Shown piece by piece: positions 1 to 8,410 of a stretch of DNA of 60,342 nucleotides; the stretch's first letter is position 1; each line of letters opens with the position of its first letter. The stretch is from contig JAHHIG010000026.1 in NCBI GenBank assembly GCA_019358895.1, forward strand, positions 1 to 60,342, written 5' to 3'. The notes beneath the pieces were generated by a model. That model was not told where the DNA came from, did no database searches, and saw nothing but the letters and a program-made list of their open reading frames with translations. Made by a program: the position numbers and the translations under genes. Source of the DNA: Tildeniella nuda ZEHNDER 1965/U140 (GTDB lineage: Bacteria > Cyanobacteriota > Cyanobacteriia > Leptolyngbyales > Leptolyngbyaceae).

Positions 1-3
1 GGC

Positions 4-122
4 AAGCTCGACTTTTCCCAGTCTCTAGCGCAACAACCGATATGGTAAAAATACCAAAAGTCTTATTAGACTGCTGTTTCAGCCTATTGTGCTACGCTGC
101 CTAATTGGATAAAGTCGAGCTT
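4..122. repeat. 119-bp segment bounded by perfect 12-bp inverted repeats
   Basis: AAGCTCGACTTT at the left end is matched by AAAGTCGAGCTT at the right end, with about 95 bp between them that contains no reading frame. The form is that of a small non-autonomous element or a structured intergenic repeat. No second copy was noticed in this window and no target duplication is obvious, so its nature is open. Confidence 0.4.
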
Positions 123-129
123 AGAGGCT

Positions 130-291
130 GTTTGAAAAGTGTCTGGCGGTTAAAACCGCGACTACATCAACAAAGTCCGCCTGCGCGGACTACCTCAGCA
201 CGAGGGTTTTGGAACCTGCGTAGGCAGGTTTTGTGCGTGTAGCCGCGACTTCAGTCGCCAGAGCTACACGCATCTGGACTTTTAAAACATC
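130..291 (+). repeat. Dispersed foldback repeat, family 'accgcgacta', copy 1
   Basis: The segment contains GGTTAAAACCGCGACTAC, then the hairpin GTCCGCCTGCGCGGAC, then a further hairpin around CCTGCGTAGGCAGG, and ends in a gcgacttcagtcgc motif. The same opening and the same GTCCGC hairpin recur near 21.2 kb (inverted) and 31.7 kb. It is a non-coding dispersed repeat. Nothing else was recognised in the first 435 bases apart from this and the 12-bp inverted-repeat segment. Confidence 0.6.
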
Positions 292-435
292 CTCTTAGCT
301 CAAAAACAGCCTGACCTAGTTCAGCATCTACTAGAGCTATCTTTTTGCTGGTTGGACTGAGCGCTGCATCCACTCGTTCAGGTTCGTTGATCACTCAACC
401 AGACGCTGAGCAGGCTCATGCTATGCGCGCACTCC

Positions 436-1248
436 TCACACAAACACCCGATGCTGCAACGATGGCATCTGACGGCGCACTTGTTCTAACCGGGAGGGTT
501 CGATCGCGGCGATCGCCACACCAGGTTCATCGCCTGCATCGGCTAACACAGTGCCCCACGGGTCGACAATCATGGCGTGCCCATGCGTATGGCGCATCGC
601 ATAGTGCCGTCCGGTTTGAGCCGGAGCCAGCACATAGCAGGTATTTTCGATCGCGCGTGCTTGCAGTAAGACCTGCCAGTGATCTTTACCCGTAAAAGCG
701 GTGAACGCAGCGGGTACAAACAGCACCTCTGCACCCATCTGAGCGAGATGGCGATACAGCTCTGGGAACCGCACATCGTAACAAACGGACAAGCCTAAAT
801 TGCCCAGTTCTTTAGACGGGTAGACGGGTGGTAGCCGCACTCCTGCCAGCACCGTACCCGATTCCTGATAGGTATTGCCATCCGGCACATTGACATCGAA
901 GAGATGCACTTTTTCGTACCGTGCCAACTCTGCTCCACTGGGGTCAATCAGCAGCGCTGTATTGTACACTTTGCCGTTGCCAACAGGCACTGGAAAGCCA
1001 CCGCCCAGCAAGGTCACCTGGAAGCGCTGTGCCATTGTTTTGAGGAATTTTTCGCTGGCAGACGCGATCGCCTCTGCCTGAGCCAGTTTTTCTTGCTCGT
1101 CCCCTAAAAATGAAAAATTTTCTGGTAAGGCGACCAATTCAGCACCCTGACGCACTGCCAGATCAATTAATTCTTCTGCCTGAATCAAATTTTTTTCGAG
1201 ATTTGGCAGGCTGGTCATTTGCACAGCCGCCGCCAGATAAGACTTCAT
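436..1248 (-). CDS. Carbon-nitrogen hydrolase (nitrilase superfamily, Nit1/omega-amidase-like)
   Basis: This 270-residue protein has the complete nitrilase-superfamily catalytic triad: E43 in LPENF, K113 in RYEKVHLF and C156 in LSVCYDVRFPELYR. Length and the order of motifs fit the Nit1/Nit2 branch (deaminated glutathione amidase or omega-amidase), cytosolic enzymes that cleave an amide to acid and ammonia. The exact substrate cannot be fixed from motifs. It starts at an ATG and is transcribed away from the gas-vesicle genes. An overlapping plus-strand frame is its shadow. Confidence 0.9.
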   Translation of the reverse strand: MKSYLAAAVQMTSLPNLEKNLIQAEELIDLAVRQGAELVALPENFSFLGDEQEKLAQAEAIASASEKFLKTMAQRFQVTLLGGGFPVPVGNGKVYNTALLIDPSGAELARYEKVHLFDVNVPDGNTYQESGTVLAGVRLPPVYPSKELGNLGLSVCYDVRFPELYRHLAQMGAEVLFVPAAFTAFTGKDHWQVLLQARAIENTCYVLAPAQTGRHYAMRHTHGHAMIVDPWGTVLADAGDEPGVAIAAIEPSRLEQVRRQMPSLQHRVFV

Positions 1249-1414
1249 AAGCTCAACTCAAATCGCCGCTAAAAGCATCGGTTCTAAGACTTATTGGAGT
1301 GTAACCGCGTTTGGTCGTGAGTTAACCCCAACTCGTCGAAACCTCTAACTACTATTTAAAGCCAAGTGTGACCCGCAATGATCTAACGTTAGTTCGACAA
1401 AGTTAGAAGACTGT

Positions 1415-1568
1415 ATAGCGATTCCCATTAGAGTGCGGTATGTGGGCTGGGGTTTGAAGGCAGAAGGCAGGAGGCAGGAGGCAGAAGGAAAGCCGCCGTG
1501 CGCTTTAACTTCTGCCCTCTGCCTTCTGCCTCTTTGCGACTGTACTTCACTGGATTAGGAACCGCTAT
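1415..1568 (+). repeat. MITE-like element, copy A (ATAGCG-TTCC terminal inverted repeats)
   Basis: The ends read ATAGCGATTCCCAT and, on the opposite strand, ATAGCGGTTCCTAAT, so they are imperfect terminal inverted repeats. The interior is a purine-rich run of agaaggcagg units and its inverse, with no gene. A second copy in opposite orientation lies near 24.3 kb with the same termini and the same interior, including the GAAGTACAGTCGCAAAGAGG motif. It fills most of the 524-bp gap between the nitrilase and gvpF; nothing else was recognised there. Confidence 0.65.
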
Positions 1569-1772
1569 GGAAGACAGAGCAGATAGTCTTTTGCATTCCA
1601 AGTTCAGGCTCCAGCTTTTCTTCTGTCAATTGCTGTTCGTCGAACTCACCTGCTTTTAGAGCCTTGGGCGTTAGAGCGCAAGGTACGAAAGGGAACTATA
1701 GACGTGCACGCTGATCGAACACAACGCGATCGCGGTCACTGACCGACTTCCCCCACTCTCACCGTTGCCCCT

Positions 1773-2516
1773 ATGACAGACAGACTTTACCTTTACGGCA
1801 TCTTTCCCGCGCCCGGTCCTCAAGCCCTACAGCTTGAAGGCTTAGATAAGCAACCTGTACACACGCAAGTCGTTGATGGTTTTACCTTTCTGTACTCCGA
1901 AGCGCAGCAGGAGCGCTACCTGGCAAGTCGGCGTAACCTGTTAGGGCACGAAAAGGTGCTGGAGCAAGCAATGGAAGTTGGCTACCGGACGCTGTTGCCG
2001 CTTCAGTTTGGTCTAGTGATTGACAATTGGGCAACGGTTACAGAACAACTAACGGCTCCCTATGGTCGAGGTTTGGAGAAACTGTTCATCAAACTCAATG
2101 GACAGCGCGAGGTCGGGGTGAAAGTCTTCTGGGAAGCCGATCGCGAACTGCAACTGCTCCTCCAAGAGAACCAGAGTCTGAAGGAAAAGCGAGACAGCCT
2201 GGAAGGAAGAACATTGGGCATGGATGAGGTGGTGGCGATCGGTCAGGCGATCGAACGTGCGATGGAAGCCCGTAAGCAAGCCATCATTCAAACGTTTCAG
2301 GAAACGCTCAATCCTTTGGCAGGCGATCAGGTTGAGAACGACATGCTGCTTGAATCCATGATTTACAACGCTGCTTACCTCATTCCGTGGCAGGCAGAAC
2401 CCGACTTCAGTGCCCATGTGGAAGATCTGGATCACCAGTTCGACAGTCGGCTCAAGATTCGTTACAACAACTTCACTGCACCGTTTAACTTTGCCCAACT
2501 CGATCGGCTGGAATAG
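1773..2516 (+). CDS. gvpF: Gas vesicle protein GvpF/GvpL family
   Basis: The protein has 247 residues, the usual length for GvpF/L. It opens with the typical LYLYGIF strand, then FGLVIDNW and the central GREVGVKVFW segment, followed by a charged helical or coiled-coil stretch (about residues 125-170). GvpF/L proteins are minor gas-vesicle components needed for assembly, thought to bind GvpA before shell growth. The next gene is gvpG, the order seen in cyanobacterial gvp clusters, which favours F over L. No gvpA, C, N, J, K, V or W is visible in this window. Confidence 0.88.
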   Translation: MTDRLYLYGIFPAPGPQALQLEGLDKQPVHTQVVDGFTFLYSEAQQERYLASRRNLLGHEKVLEQAMEVGYRTLLPLQFGLVIDNWATVTEQLTAPYGRGLEKLFIKLNGQREVGVKVFWEADRELQLLLQENQSLKEKRDSLEGRTLGMDEVVAIGQAIERAMEARKQAIIQTFQETLNPLAGDQVENDMLLESMIYNAAYLIPWQAEPDFSAHVEDLDHQFDSRLKIRYNNFTAPFNFAQLDRLE

Positions 2517-2579
2517 CGTTTAGCGGTCAGCCGTCAGCCGTCAGCATTAACTCATCCTTTATCCCTCCCTTTCGCCCCC

Positions 2580-2840
2580 ATGCTCTTTAAACTTCTCTTC
2601 GCCCCCGTTACTGGCATCGGTTGGATTGCTGAACAGATTCAACAACGCGCCGACACCGAGCTTGACGCAACCGAAAACCTCAGCAAACGCCTTTTAGCAC
2701 TGCAACTTGCCTTCGACATGGGCGACATTCCTGAAGACGAGTTTGAAGTTCAGGAAGAAGAGCTGCTGCTGGCAATTCAGGCGCTGGAAGAGAGTAAACG
2801 TGCCGAAGCCGCCCTGGAAGCCGAAGCAGAAATGGACTAG
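2580..2840 (+). CDS. gvpG: Gas vesicle protein GvpG
   Basis: This 86-residue protein has a short hydrophobic N-terminus (LFKLLFAPVTGIGWIAEQI) followed by a highly acidic helix ending in repeated EAE, the standard GvpG layout. GvpG is an accessory assembly protein of gas vesicles. It lies 63 bp behind gvpF; the gap contains a short run of the heptamer GGTCAGC/CGTCAGC type. Co-transcription with gvpF is likely. The rest of the cluster must be elsewhere or absent. Confidence 0.88.
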   Translation: MLFKLLFAPVTGIGWIAEQIQQRADTELDATENLSKRLLALQLAFDMGDIPEDEFEVQEEELLLAIQALEESKRAEAALEAEAEMD

Positions 2841-2880
2841 GCGCTAAAGTGACGCGCGTCGGAAAAGGTGAATCGCACTT

Positions 2881-3534
2881 TTAGGCAAGATCGCGCTGTT
2901 CGCTTAGTTGAGCGTTTTTGCCCAGCCAGCGATCGAGGGCGACAAGTAGCAAGCCCAGTACCAGAAAGCCGATCGCCATAAAAACGCTATTTGCCAACAC
3001 CTGTGGGTAGCCCAGCGTTGCTACATCAATAAATGGATAGGGGTAAAAGCCAAAGACTGCGCCCCAAAATAGTGCCCAGACTACAAAGCCGAGTGGAAAT
3101 ACCAGCCACCGAACCGCATTATGCCATTGCAAGTAGCCCTTGGGTGTGAAAAACAACCACTCAATGAGATACAGCGCAGGCATCACATAATGGAGCGCTA
3201 TATCTGCTACCCACGACAGCCCAGTTGGGTTCCAGGTATGTCTAAGAATCAGAAAATAAACAATCCCTGTGATGAAAATATATACGCCCACGCCGCTCTT
3301 GACCTTGGGATGTGCAAAGAAACCGTCTGCATAACGTTGCGCACCCACTGTTGTAAACACCGTGGCAACCAGAATGTTGCTGAGGATCGTGAAGTAATCG
3401 AAAAACTTCATAACTCCAACGATTCCAGGTTGCCCTTTTTCAATGTTGATCACAATCAGTAGGTAGAGTTGCAGCGCTAACGCACTCCAACCCACGATCG
3501 CGCTGATGATTCTAAACGGTAGCCTGATGTTCAT
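2881..3534 (-). CDS. Pr6Pr family six-helix membrane protein
   Basis: The protein has 217 residues and about six hydrophobic helices. Its conserved features are FFDYFTILSNIL after the first helix, RHTWNPTGL in the middle and HYVMPALYLIEWLFF in the fourth helix, which match the Pr6Pr (FAR-17a/AIG1-like) family of integral membrane proteins. Some eukaryotic relatives hydrolyse fatty-acid esters of hydroxy fatty acids through a Thr/His pair, but the bacterial members are uncharacterised. It is convergent with gvpG, 40 bp apart. Confidence 0.75.
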   Translation of the reverse strand: MNIRLPFRIISAIVGWSALALQLYLLIVINIEKGQPGIVGVMKFFDYFTILSNILVATVFTTVGAQRYADGFFAHPKVKSGVGVYIFITGIVYFLILRHTWNPTGLSWVADIALHYVMPALYLIEWLFFTPKGYLQWHNAVRWLVFPLGFVVWALFWGAVFGFYPYPFIDVATLGYPQVLANSVFMAIGFLVLGLLLVALDRWLGKNAQLSEQRDLA

Positions 3535-3667
3535 CGTTAATTCTTTCTCCTAAAACCGACGCAGAAATGAGATGTGTCAACTTAACGAGGCTGAATCGGC
3601 ACAGGTGGAGTCGCTTGAGCGGATTCTGTCACGCCATTTACAGCACAAAGCCTTGGCACTGATTGTT

Positions 3668-4147
3668 TTAGACGGCAAGGGCTGCTTTGAGTTGGGCAAG
3701 GGCACCCGCTTCCGGGTCGCTCACTTTGACACCAGAGCCAAACAGACCACTACCTGCTGCCTTTGCAACTACATCAGCACAGGCATAAATAAAGGCTTTG
3801 TACTCGCTAATTTCTTCCGGTGTTGCTTTGCCGTGAAGGGTGTCAAGGGCAGTATTGATTGCCACGATCGCCCTGTCTACCAAAACACCCGCTTTGACAT
3901 CATCAGGCTTCACGTCAGGCGTTTCTAGCTTGACCACGCCGCTGCGAAGCGCCGCTTCCGAAAATACAGCTTGAATCACTTTATTGTGTGGATATTTTTT
4001 TGCTGCTCCGACGATTTCCTTGGACAGTGCTGCCACTTCGATCGCGGTTGAAACAATGCCCAAATCTGACGCAGCAACAGCAAAACCAGTCAGTAAGGGT
4101 GCCTGAGCGATCGTTGCCTGCTCTTGAGGTGTATAGCTCGTAGTCAT
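3668..4147 (-). CDS. Conserved hypothetical protein
   Basis: I do not recognise a named family. The start is placed at the ATG of MTTSYTPQEQ, giving 159 residues; the longer frame upstream reads through low-complexity DNA of the adjacent foldback repeat and is unlikely to be coding. The protein is soluble, alanine-rich and predicted largely helical, with no signal peptide or membrane segment and no clear catalytic motif. Composition is like its neighbours. It lies between the Pr6Pr gene (same strand) and a divergent EF-hand-like gene. Confidence 0.7.
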   Translation of the reverse strand: MTTSYTPQEQATIAQAPLLTGFAVAASDLGIVSTAIEVAALSKEIVGAAKKYPHNKVIQAVFSEAALRSGVVKLETPDVKPDDVKAGVLVDRAIVAINTALDTLHGKATPEEISEYKAFIYACADVVAKAAGSGLFGSGVKVSDPEAGALAQLKAALAV

Positions 4148-4287
4148 TCGTTTACAGCAGAAAAACGCTGCAATCAGAATAGGCGAGAAAGATAAGAAAG
4201 CGATAGGTGCCTCTCTTTCAGGGACACCTAAACCAGAGGGTCTCGGATGGATGCGTTGCGGAATAGAGGTATGACTGGTCAAAGCCG

Positions 4288-4370
4288 CCCTCACCCTCAC
4301 CCTCACCCGTTGGGAGAGGGGACTAAATTCTGGCTCCCTTCTCCTTGGGGAGAAGGGCTGGGGATGAGGG
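4288..4370. repeat. Dispersed CCCTCACCC/GGGATGAGGG foldback repeat, copy 1
   Basis: The element runs from CCCTCACCCTCACCC to GGGGATGAGGG and contains internal arms such as CTCCCTTCTCC and GGAGAAGG, so it folds back on itself. Three more copies occur near 7.8, 28.0 and 34.6 kb. This type is very common in cyanobacterial intergenic DNA. It occupies part of the 588-bp gap before the next gene; the remaining bases show no recognisable feature. Confidence 0.75.
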
Positions 4371-4735
4371 AAATCATACTTGCATTCAGCAACGCCCGGA
4401 TGGATGCGTGAGCCTCGCTTATCAGTTCCTTATTTTCTTCCATTAATCTCTAAAGCTGAGGCGAATCAGATTTTCCACGATTCTCATCAATTCTGACTGC
4501 GCTGGTTAGTGAAAGAATGACGGCGGCAACGCTAGTTTAGTGCCATTTAGGAGCGATCGATGGTGCGATCGCGCTACGGTCTGCTCGTTTGGCTAAGCAG
4601 GCATAGTTACTGCCGCAACCATTTGTTCACATCGTATTCGGACTGTAGATGCATCTCGCTGTAGATGCAGTTTTACTGTTTTTCACCGCTTACATCGACC
4701 AACTGCTTACATTTACCAAGAGAGGCATTAACGCA

Positions 4736-5272
4736 ATGGGATTATTCTTTGATGTTTTGAGTTCAATTAACAACCCTAACCAGTCAGGGAGCGTCGAACA
4801 GCTCAGTACCCTGACCAATGCAGCGCAGCAGCTCGGTGCTGGCAATGGAGTGAATGCATCAATGCTCCAAACGGCGCTATCAACTGTAGGCGGTTCGCTT
4901 CTACCCGTGTTGAAGCAGCAGAGTTTAGCGCCCGGTGGCAATCAAGCGCTGGATGGACTGCTGAATCAGTTTACTGGCGCAGGTATTGGTGCTAATACAG
5001 CCGCGCTGCCAGCTTTTTTGACCCCTCAACTACAGCAGCAGATTGTACAGGCAATTTCTCACAAAACGGGGTTGAGTGCTGCCATTTTGCAACCGCTGCT
5101 GCCTGGACTGATCGCAACAGCGATGGGCTTTCTGGGCATGGGCGCAAGTAAGCCAGGTGTTTCTGGTGAAAACCCCATTTTGAATAGCTTTTTAGACGGC
5201 GATCGTGATGGTGATACCGACTTGGGCGATGTCTTCAAGTTTGCGAATCGTTTTATCAATGTGCCCAGCTAG
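4736..5272 (+). CDS. Hypothetical protein with C-terminal EF-hand-like DxDxDG segment
   Basis: The ATG of MGLFFDVLSS is preceded by an AGAGG ribosome-binding site, so it is preferred to an upstream start 87 bp earlier. The 178-residue product is rich in Q, A, L and G, resembles the loosely defined DUF937-type helical proteins, and ends with LDGDRDGDTDLGDV, an EF-hand-like acidic loop. It has no signal peptide. It lies 39 bp upstream of the substrate-binding/DUF4912 protein and could be co-transcribed with it. Function is unknown. Confidence 0.72.
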   Translation: MGLFFDVLSSINNPNQSGSVEQLSTLTNAAQQLGAGNGVNASMLQTALSTVGGSLLPVLKQQSLAPGGNQALDGLLNQFTGAGIGANTAALPAFLTPQLQQQIVQAISHKTGLSAAILQPLLPGLIATAMGFLGMGASKPGVSGENPILNSFLDGDRDGDTDLGDVFKFANRFINVPS

Positions 5273-5311
5273 TTTGTTTCTTCAGTTGTTCTTAGTCAAG
5301 GGGTACTTGTC

Positions 5312-7714
5312 ATGAAAAGTCGCACAAAAGAAGCCTCGATCGCGTCGGTTGCACTATTGCTTGCCCTTGTAAGTAGCGCGCCGCTCGCAGCCTCACTCAA
5401 CATTCGTCCAGTTTTGGCGCAAGCGTCACCAACTGGGCTGCCATTACCAACAGCCGTTCCCAGCGGCACCACCATCGGCATTGATGGTTCTAGCAGCATG
5501 GCAACCATCAACCAGGCGCTTAAGCAGCGGTTTGAGCAGCAGTTTCCCGGCACCGATGTCAAGCTAGGTTCAAGTGGCACTGCCGCCGCCCTGCAAGCAG
5601 TTCTGAGCGGAAAGCTTGACCTGGCAGCGATCGGTCGATCGTTGACAGCCGCCGAAAAAGCGCAGGGGTTGATCGCTACACCGTTGAGCCGTCGCAAGAT
5701 TGCGATCGTCATTGGCTCTGCGAATCCCTTTAAAGGCAATTTGACGCTGGAGCAGTTTGCCAAAATTTTTCGGGGCGAAATCACGAATTGGTCACAAGTC
5801 GGTGGTGCTCCAGGAGCGATTCGCGTGGTCGATCGTCCCGATACCAGCGATACTCGCCAGTCCTTTCAAAATTACCCGGTCTTCAAGCAAGCGCCGTTTA
5901 AGGTTGCTCCAGGTGCCGTCAAACTAACAGAAGATAGCACTGATGCGGTCATCAAAGCGCTCGGAACAACTGGCATTGGGTATGCGATCGTTGATCAAGT
6001 CACGGATAAAGCAGGGGCAACGATCGTTCCCATGCACAACACCTTGCCCACTGATCCTCGCTATCCGTTCTCTCAGCCGCTGGGCTATGCTTACAAAGGT
6101 CCAGAGCCTAACCCTGGTGCACAGGCATTTCTAGGCTATGCCACCGCACCCGAAAGCCAGCAGACCGTAGAGACGGCTAAAACGGAGACGATCGCGCCAA
6201 GCACTGCACCTTCGGCGATCGCGCCCAGTCCAGAAGCCACAACGCCATCCCCTGTGGCAGCGCCTGCTCAGACCACGGGCTTTCCCTGGTGGCTGTTGCT
6301 GGCACTTCCGCTGCTAGGCGGACTTCTCTGGTGGCTGTTGAAAGGTCGTGGCGCACCAGCAGGCGTTGTTGCTGCTGCAAAGGCAGATCCTAGCCGCCTG
6401 ATTCTGACACCGCGCACCTGCAAAGATGCGTATGCCTATTGGGAAGTGCCAGACGCTGCCAAAGCCGACTTACGCCGTCAGGGTGGAGAAAAGCTGGCGC
6501 TGCGTGTGTATGATGTCACCGATATTGATTTGAATCATCACCAAGCCCACAGCGTCCAACAGTTTGATTGTCATGCCGATCAGCAAGATCTACATGTACC
6601 CATTCCTGTAGACAACCGCGATTATCTCGCTGAGTTGGGTTACGTGACTGGTGACGATCGCTGGCTCTCGTTAGCCAAGTCAGATCATGTACGCGTACCT
6701 GCCTGCCCTCCCGTTGGCACAGAGGCTCCTGATCGCATGGGAACTGTCTTCAAAACAGGTGCAGCGGTCGCAGGCGTTGCTGGGGCGGCAGTAGCTGCCA
6801 AATCCTTTGCCAGCGATCGGGCGCAGGGCAGCTATCTTGACCCGGATGACCAGAATCGACTCATTCTGGTGCCCCGCAATGATGATGATGCCTACGCGTA
6901 TTGGGAAGTGTCAGATGCAGCGAAAGAATCGCTCCGTCGTCAGGGTGGAGAGACGTTAACGCTGCGCCTCCATGACGTGACGGGTGGGATTGACCTCGAT
7001 CAACAGTCCCCCCACAGCACAAAGCAAATCAATGTCGATGAACTGGCTCAAGATCGACACATCCCCTTAGCCACGTTACGGCACGAGTCACAGGGCAACA
7101 CCTTCGGACAGCGTGACTACGTAGCTGAATTGGGCTATGCGACAGGCACCGATCGCTGGTTAACGCTTGCCCGCTCTGCACCTGTCCAGTTACCTGTATC
7201 GTCTTCTCCTTCAAACCTTGTGGGAGAATCGGTCAAAGCAGGCAGCGCAGCCGTTAGTGATGGACTAGGAACGGCACTCAAAATGGGAGGAGCAGCGGTT
7301 GCAGGGGCGGCGGCTACCGCTGCTGGAGCCTGGACAAGCGCTCGTGCAGCGTTAGATCATGGTGCAACGTCTCACCCAGTGTCTACCGAAAAGGGGAGCC
7401 GTATTATCCTGGTGCCTCGTAGCGCCAAGCAGGCATACGCTTACTGGGAAGTGAGTCAGGCAGATAAGGACGACAGAAAACGGCAGGGCGGGGAAACTCA
7501 GGTGCTACGTGTCTACGAAGTGACAGGAATGGATATGGACTCTGTGCCTGCCCACAGCGTGCAGTCGTTTGAGTGTCGCGAGTCAGATCAAGATCGTCAC
7601 GTCCCCATTCCGGTAAGCGATCGCGATTATGTGGCTGAAATTGGCTACACCACCAAAGATGGACGCTGGCTCAGCATCATTCGCTCGTTTCATGTACGAG
7701 TGCCTGCGGTGTAG
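5312..7714 (+). CDS. PstS-like substrate-binding domain, transmembrane helix and three DUF4912 domains
   Basis: The 800-residue protein begins with a signal peptide (about 1-36), then a PBP-like phosphate-binding-protein fold (about 50-275) with IDGSSSMATINQAL and LGSSGTAAALQAVLSGKLD motifs. A Pro/Thr/Ala linker (about 285-320) precedes one hydrophobic helix (about 323-344, PWWLLLALPLLGGLLWWLL). Three DUF4912 domains follow at about 361-465, 514-629 and 696-800, each with AYAYWEV, RRQGGE, and RDYVAELGY. The layout suggests an extracytoplasmic ligand sensor joined to cytoplasmic DUF4912 repeats. No transporter genes are adjacent. Substrate and output are unknown. Confidence 0.85.
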   Translation: MKSRTKEASIASVALLLALVSSAPLAASLNIRPVLAQASPTGLPLPTAVPSGTTIGIDGSSSMATINQALKQRFEQQFPGTDVKLGSSGTAAALQAVLSGKLDLAAIGRSLTAAEKAQGLIATPLSRRKIAIVIGSANPFKGNLTLEQFAKIFRGEITNWSQVGGAPGAIRVVDRPDTSDTRQSFQNYPVFKQAPFKVAPGAVKLTEDSTDAVIKALGTTGIGYAIVDQVTDKAGATIVPMHNTLPTDPRYPFSQPLGYAYKGPEPNPGAQAFLGYATAPESQQTVETAKTETIAPSTAPSAIAPSPEATTPSPVAAPAQTTGFPWWLLLALPLLGGLLWWLLKGRGAPAGVVAAAKADPSRLILTPRTCKDAYAYWEVPDAAKADLRRQGGEKLALRVYDVTDIDLNHHQAHSVQQFDCHADQQDLHVPIPVDNRDYLAELGYVTGDDRWLSLAKSDHVRVPACPPVGTEAPDRMGTVFKTGAAVAGVAGAAVAAKSFASDRAQGSYLDPDDQNRLILVPRNDDDAYAYWEVSDAAKESLRRQGGETLTLRLHDVTGGIDLDQQSPHSTKQINVDELAQDRHIPLATLRHESQGNTFGQRDYVAELGYATGTDRWLTLARSAPVQLPVSSSPSNLVGESVKAGSAAVSDGLGTALKMGGAAVAGAAATAAGAWTSARAALDHGATSHPVSTEKGSRIILVPRSAKQAYAYWEVSQADKDDRKRQGGETQVLRVYEVTGMDMDSVPAHSVQSFECRESDQDRHVPIPVSDRDYVAEIGYTTKDGRWLSIIRSFHVRVPAV

Positions 7715-7736
7715 GTAGAAGCGGTCAGCTATTAGC

Positions 7737-7757
7737 GGTCAGCGGTCAGCGGTCAGC
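7737..7757. repeat. Short tandem GGTCAGC heptamers (3 copies)
   Basis: Three contiguous GGTCAGC units follow shortly after the stop codon of the DUF4912 protein. The same heptamer recurs as seven units at 22721 and as three inverted units at 28190. Heptanucleotide short tandem repeats of this type are known in filamentous cyanobacteria. Confidence 0.75.
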
Positions 7758-7792
7758 GGAAAACTGGGCGTTGCTGATTGCAGACATGATTG

Positions 7793-7876
7793 CCCTCATC
7801 CCCAGCCCTTCTCCCTAGGGAGAAGGGAGCTAAAACTCTTGTTCCCTCTCCTTTTGGGAGAGGGCTAGGGTGAGGG
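7793..7876. repeat. Dispersed CCCTCATCCC/GGGTGAGGG foldback repeat, copy 2
   Basis: This is the same family as the copy near 4.3 kb, in the other orientation: CCCTCATCCCCAGCCC opens and GGGCTAGGGTGAGGG closes, with GGGAGAAGGG and CTCTCC arms inside. It sits between convergent genes and touches the 3' end of the GAF-domain gene, so it could serve as a terminator. Confidence 0.75.
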
Positions 7877-8410
7877 CAAATTTAGATGATGAATATAAGC
7901 CTGTGTGGGAGCGGCGAGTTTGGTTTGCAGGTGCGCGATGAGCTGTCGATCGCCCTCTGTCCAAACTCTTGGCTGCTCGAACACAGAGCATTCCAGAATG
8001 CCAATCAGCGTATCGTTGAGATAGATCGGCGCGTGAACGAGTGCTCGATGCTGAAATTTCTCTCGCTCATAGGCGCGATCGACGACATCACTACCCGCCG
8101 TTTCAATATCGTCTACAAAAACGGCTAGAGGAGTACGCAGCGCGATCGTCATCAGCGGATCTTGCGGTGCAGTTGGATCTTCCAGCCAGTCAGCACCCAG
8201 CCAGTCAGCTTCCCGACCGTCCCGCGCCCAACAGTGCGTGATTTTTCCCTGCCCTGTTGTGGGTTCTCGCAAATAGAGAAAGCAACGATCGCACGGCAAC
8301 ATTGCCCCTAATGCTGGCATCAATGCCGTCAAGAAGCTGTCTGGCTCTACGTCATTTTCAAATAACTGGATTAACACGTCCGGCAAAGGCTCAGCCATGC
8401 TTTCTTTCAT
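7865..8410 (-). CDS. GAF domain protein
   Basis: The start is the ATG of MKESMAEPLP, which overlaps the TGA of the upstream metallo-hydrolase gene as TGATG, so translation is probably coupled. The 181-residue protein is a single GAF domain (LFENDVEPDSFLTALMPALGAMLPCDRCFLYL, then ILECSVFEQPRVWTEGDRQLIAHL). There is no fused output domain. The position of Cys in LPCDRC is not the canonical bilin-binding site, so chromophore binding is not supported. It may be a small regulatory partner of the upstream hydrolase. Confidence 0.82.
   Translation of the reverse strand: MKESMAEPLPDVLIQLFENDVEPDSFLTALMPALGAMLPCDRCFLYLREPTTGQGKITHCWARDGREADWLGADWLEDPTAPQDPLMTIALRTPLAVFVDDIETAGSDVVDRAYEREKFQHRALVHAPIYLNDTLIGILECSVFEQPRVWTEGDRQLIAHLQTKLAAPTQAYIHHLNLPSP

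Noticed and set aside
345-695. 116-codon plus-strand frame at the window start
   Set aside because: It overlaps the nitrilase gene antisense, has no recognisable domain and begins in repeat DNA.
2049-2498. Long minus-strand frame opposite gvpF
   Set aside because: Mirror of the GvpF coding frame with no homology; shadow frame.
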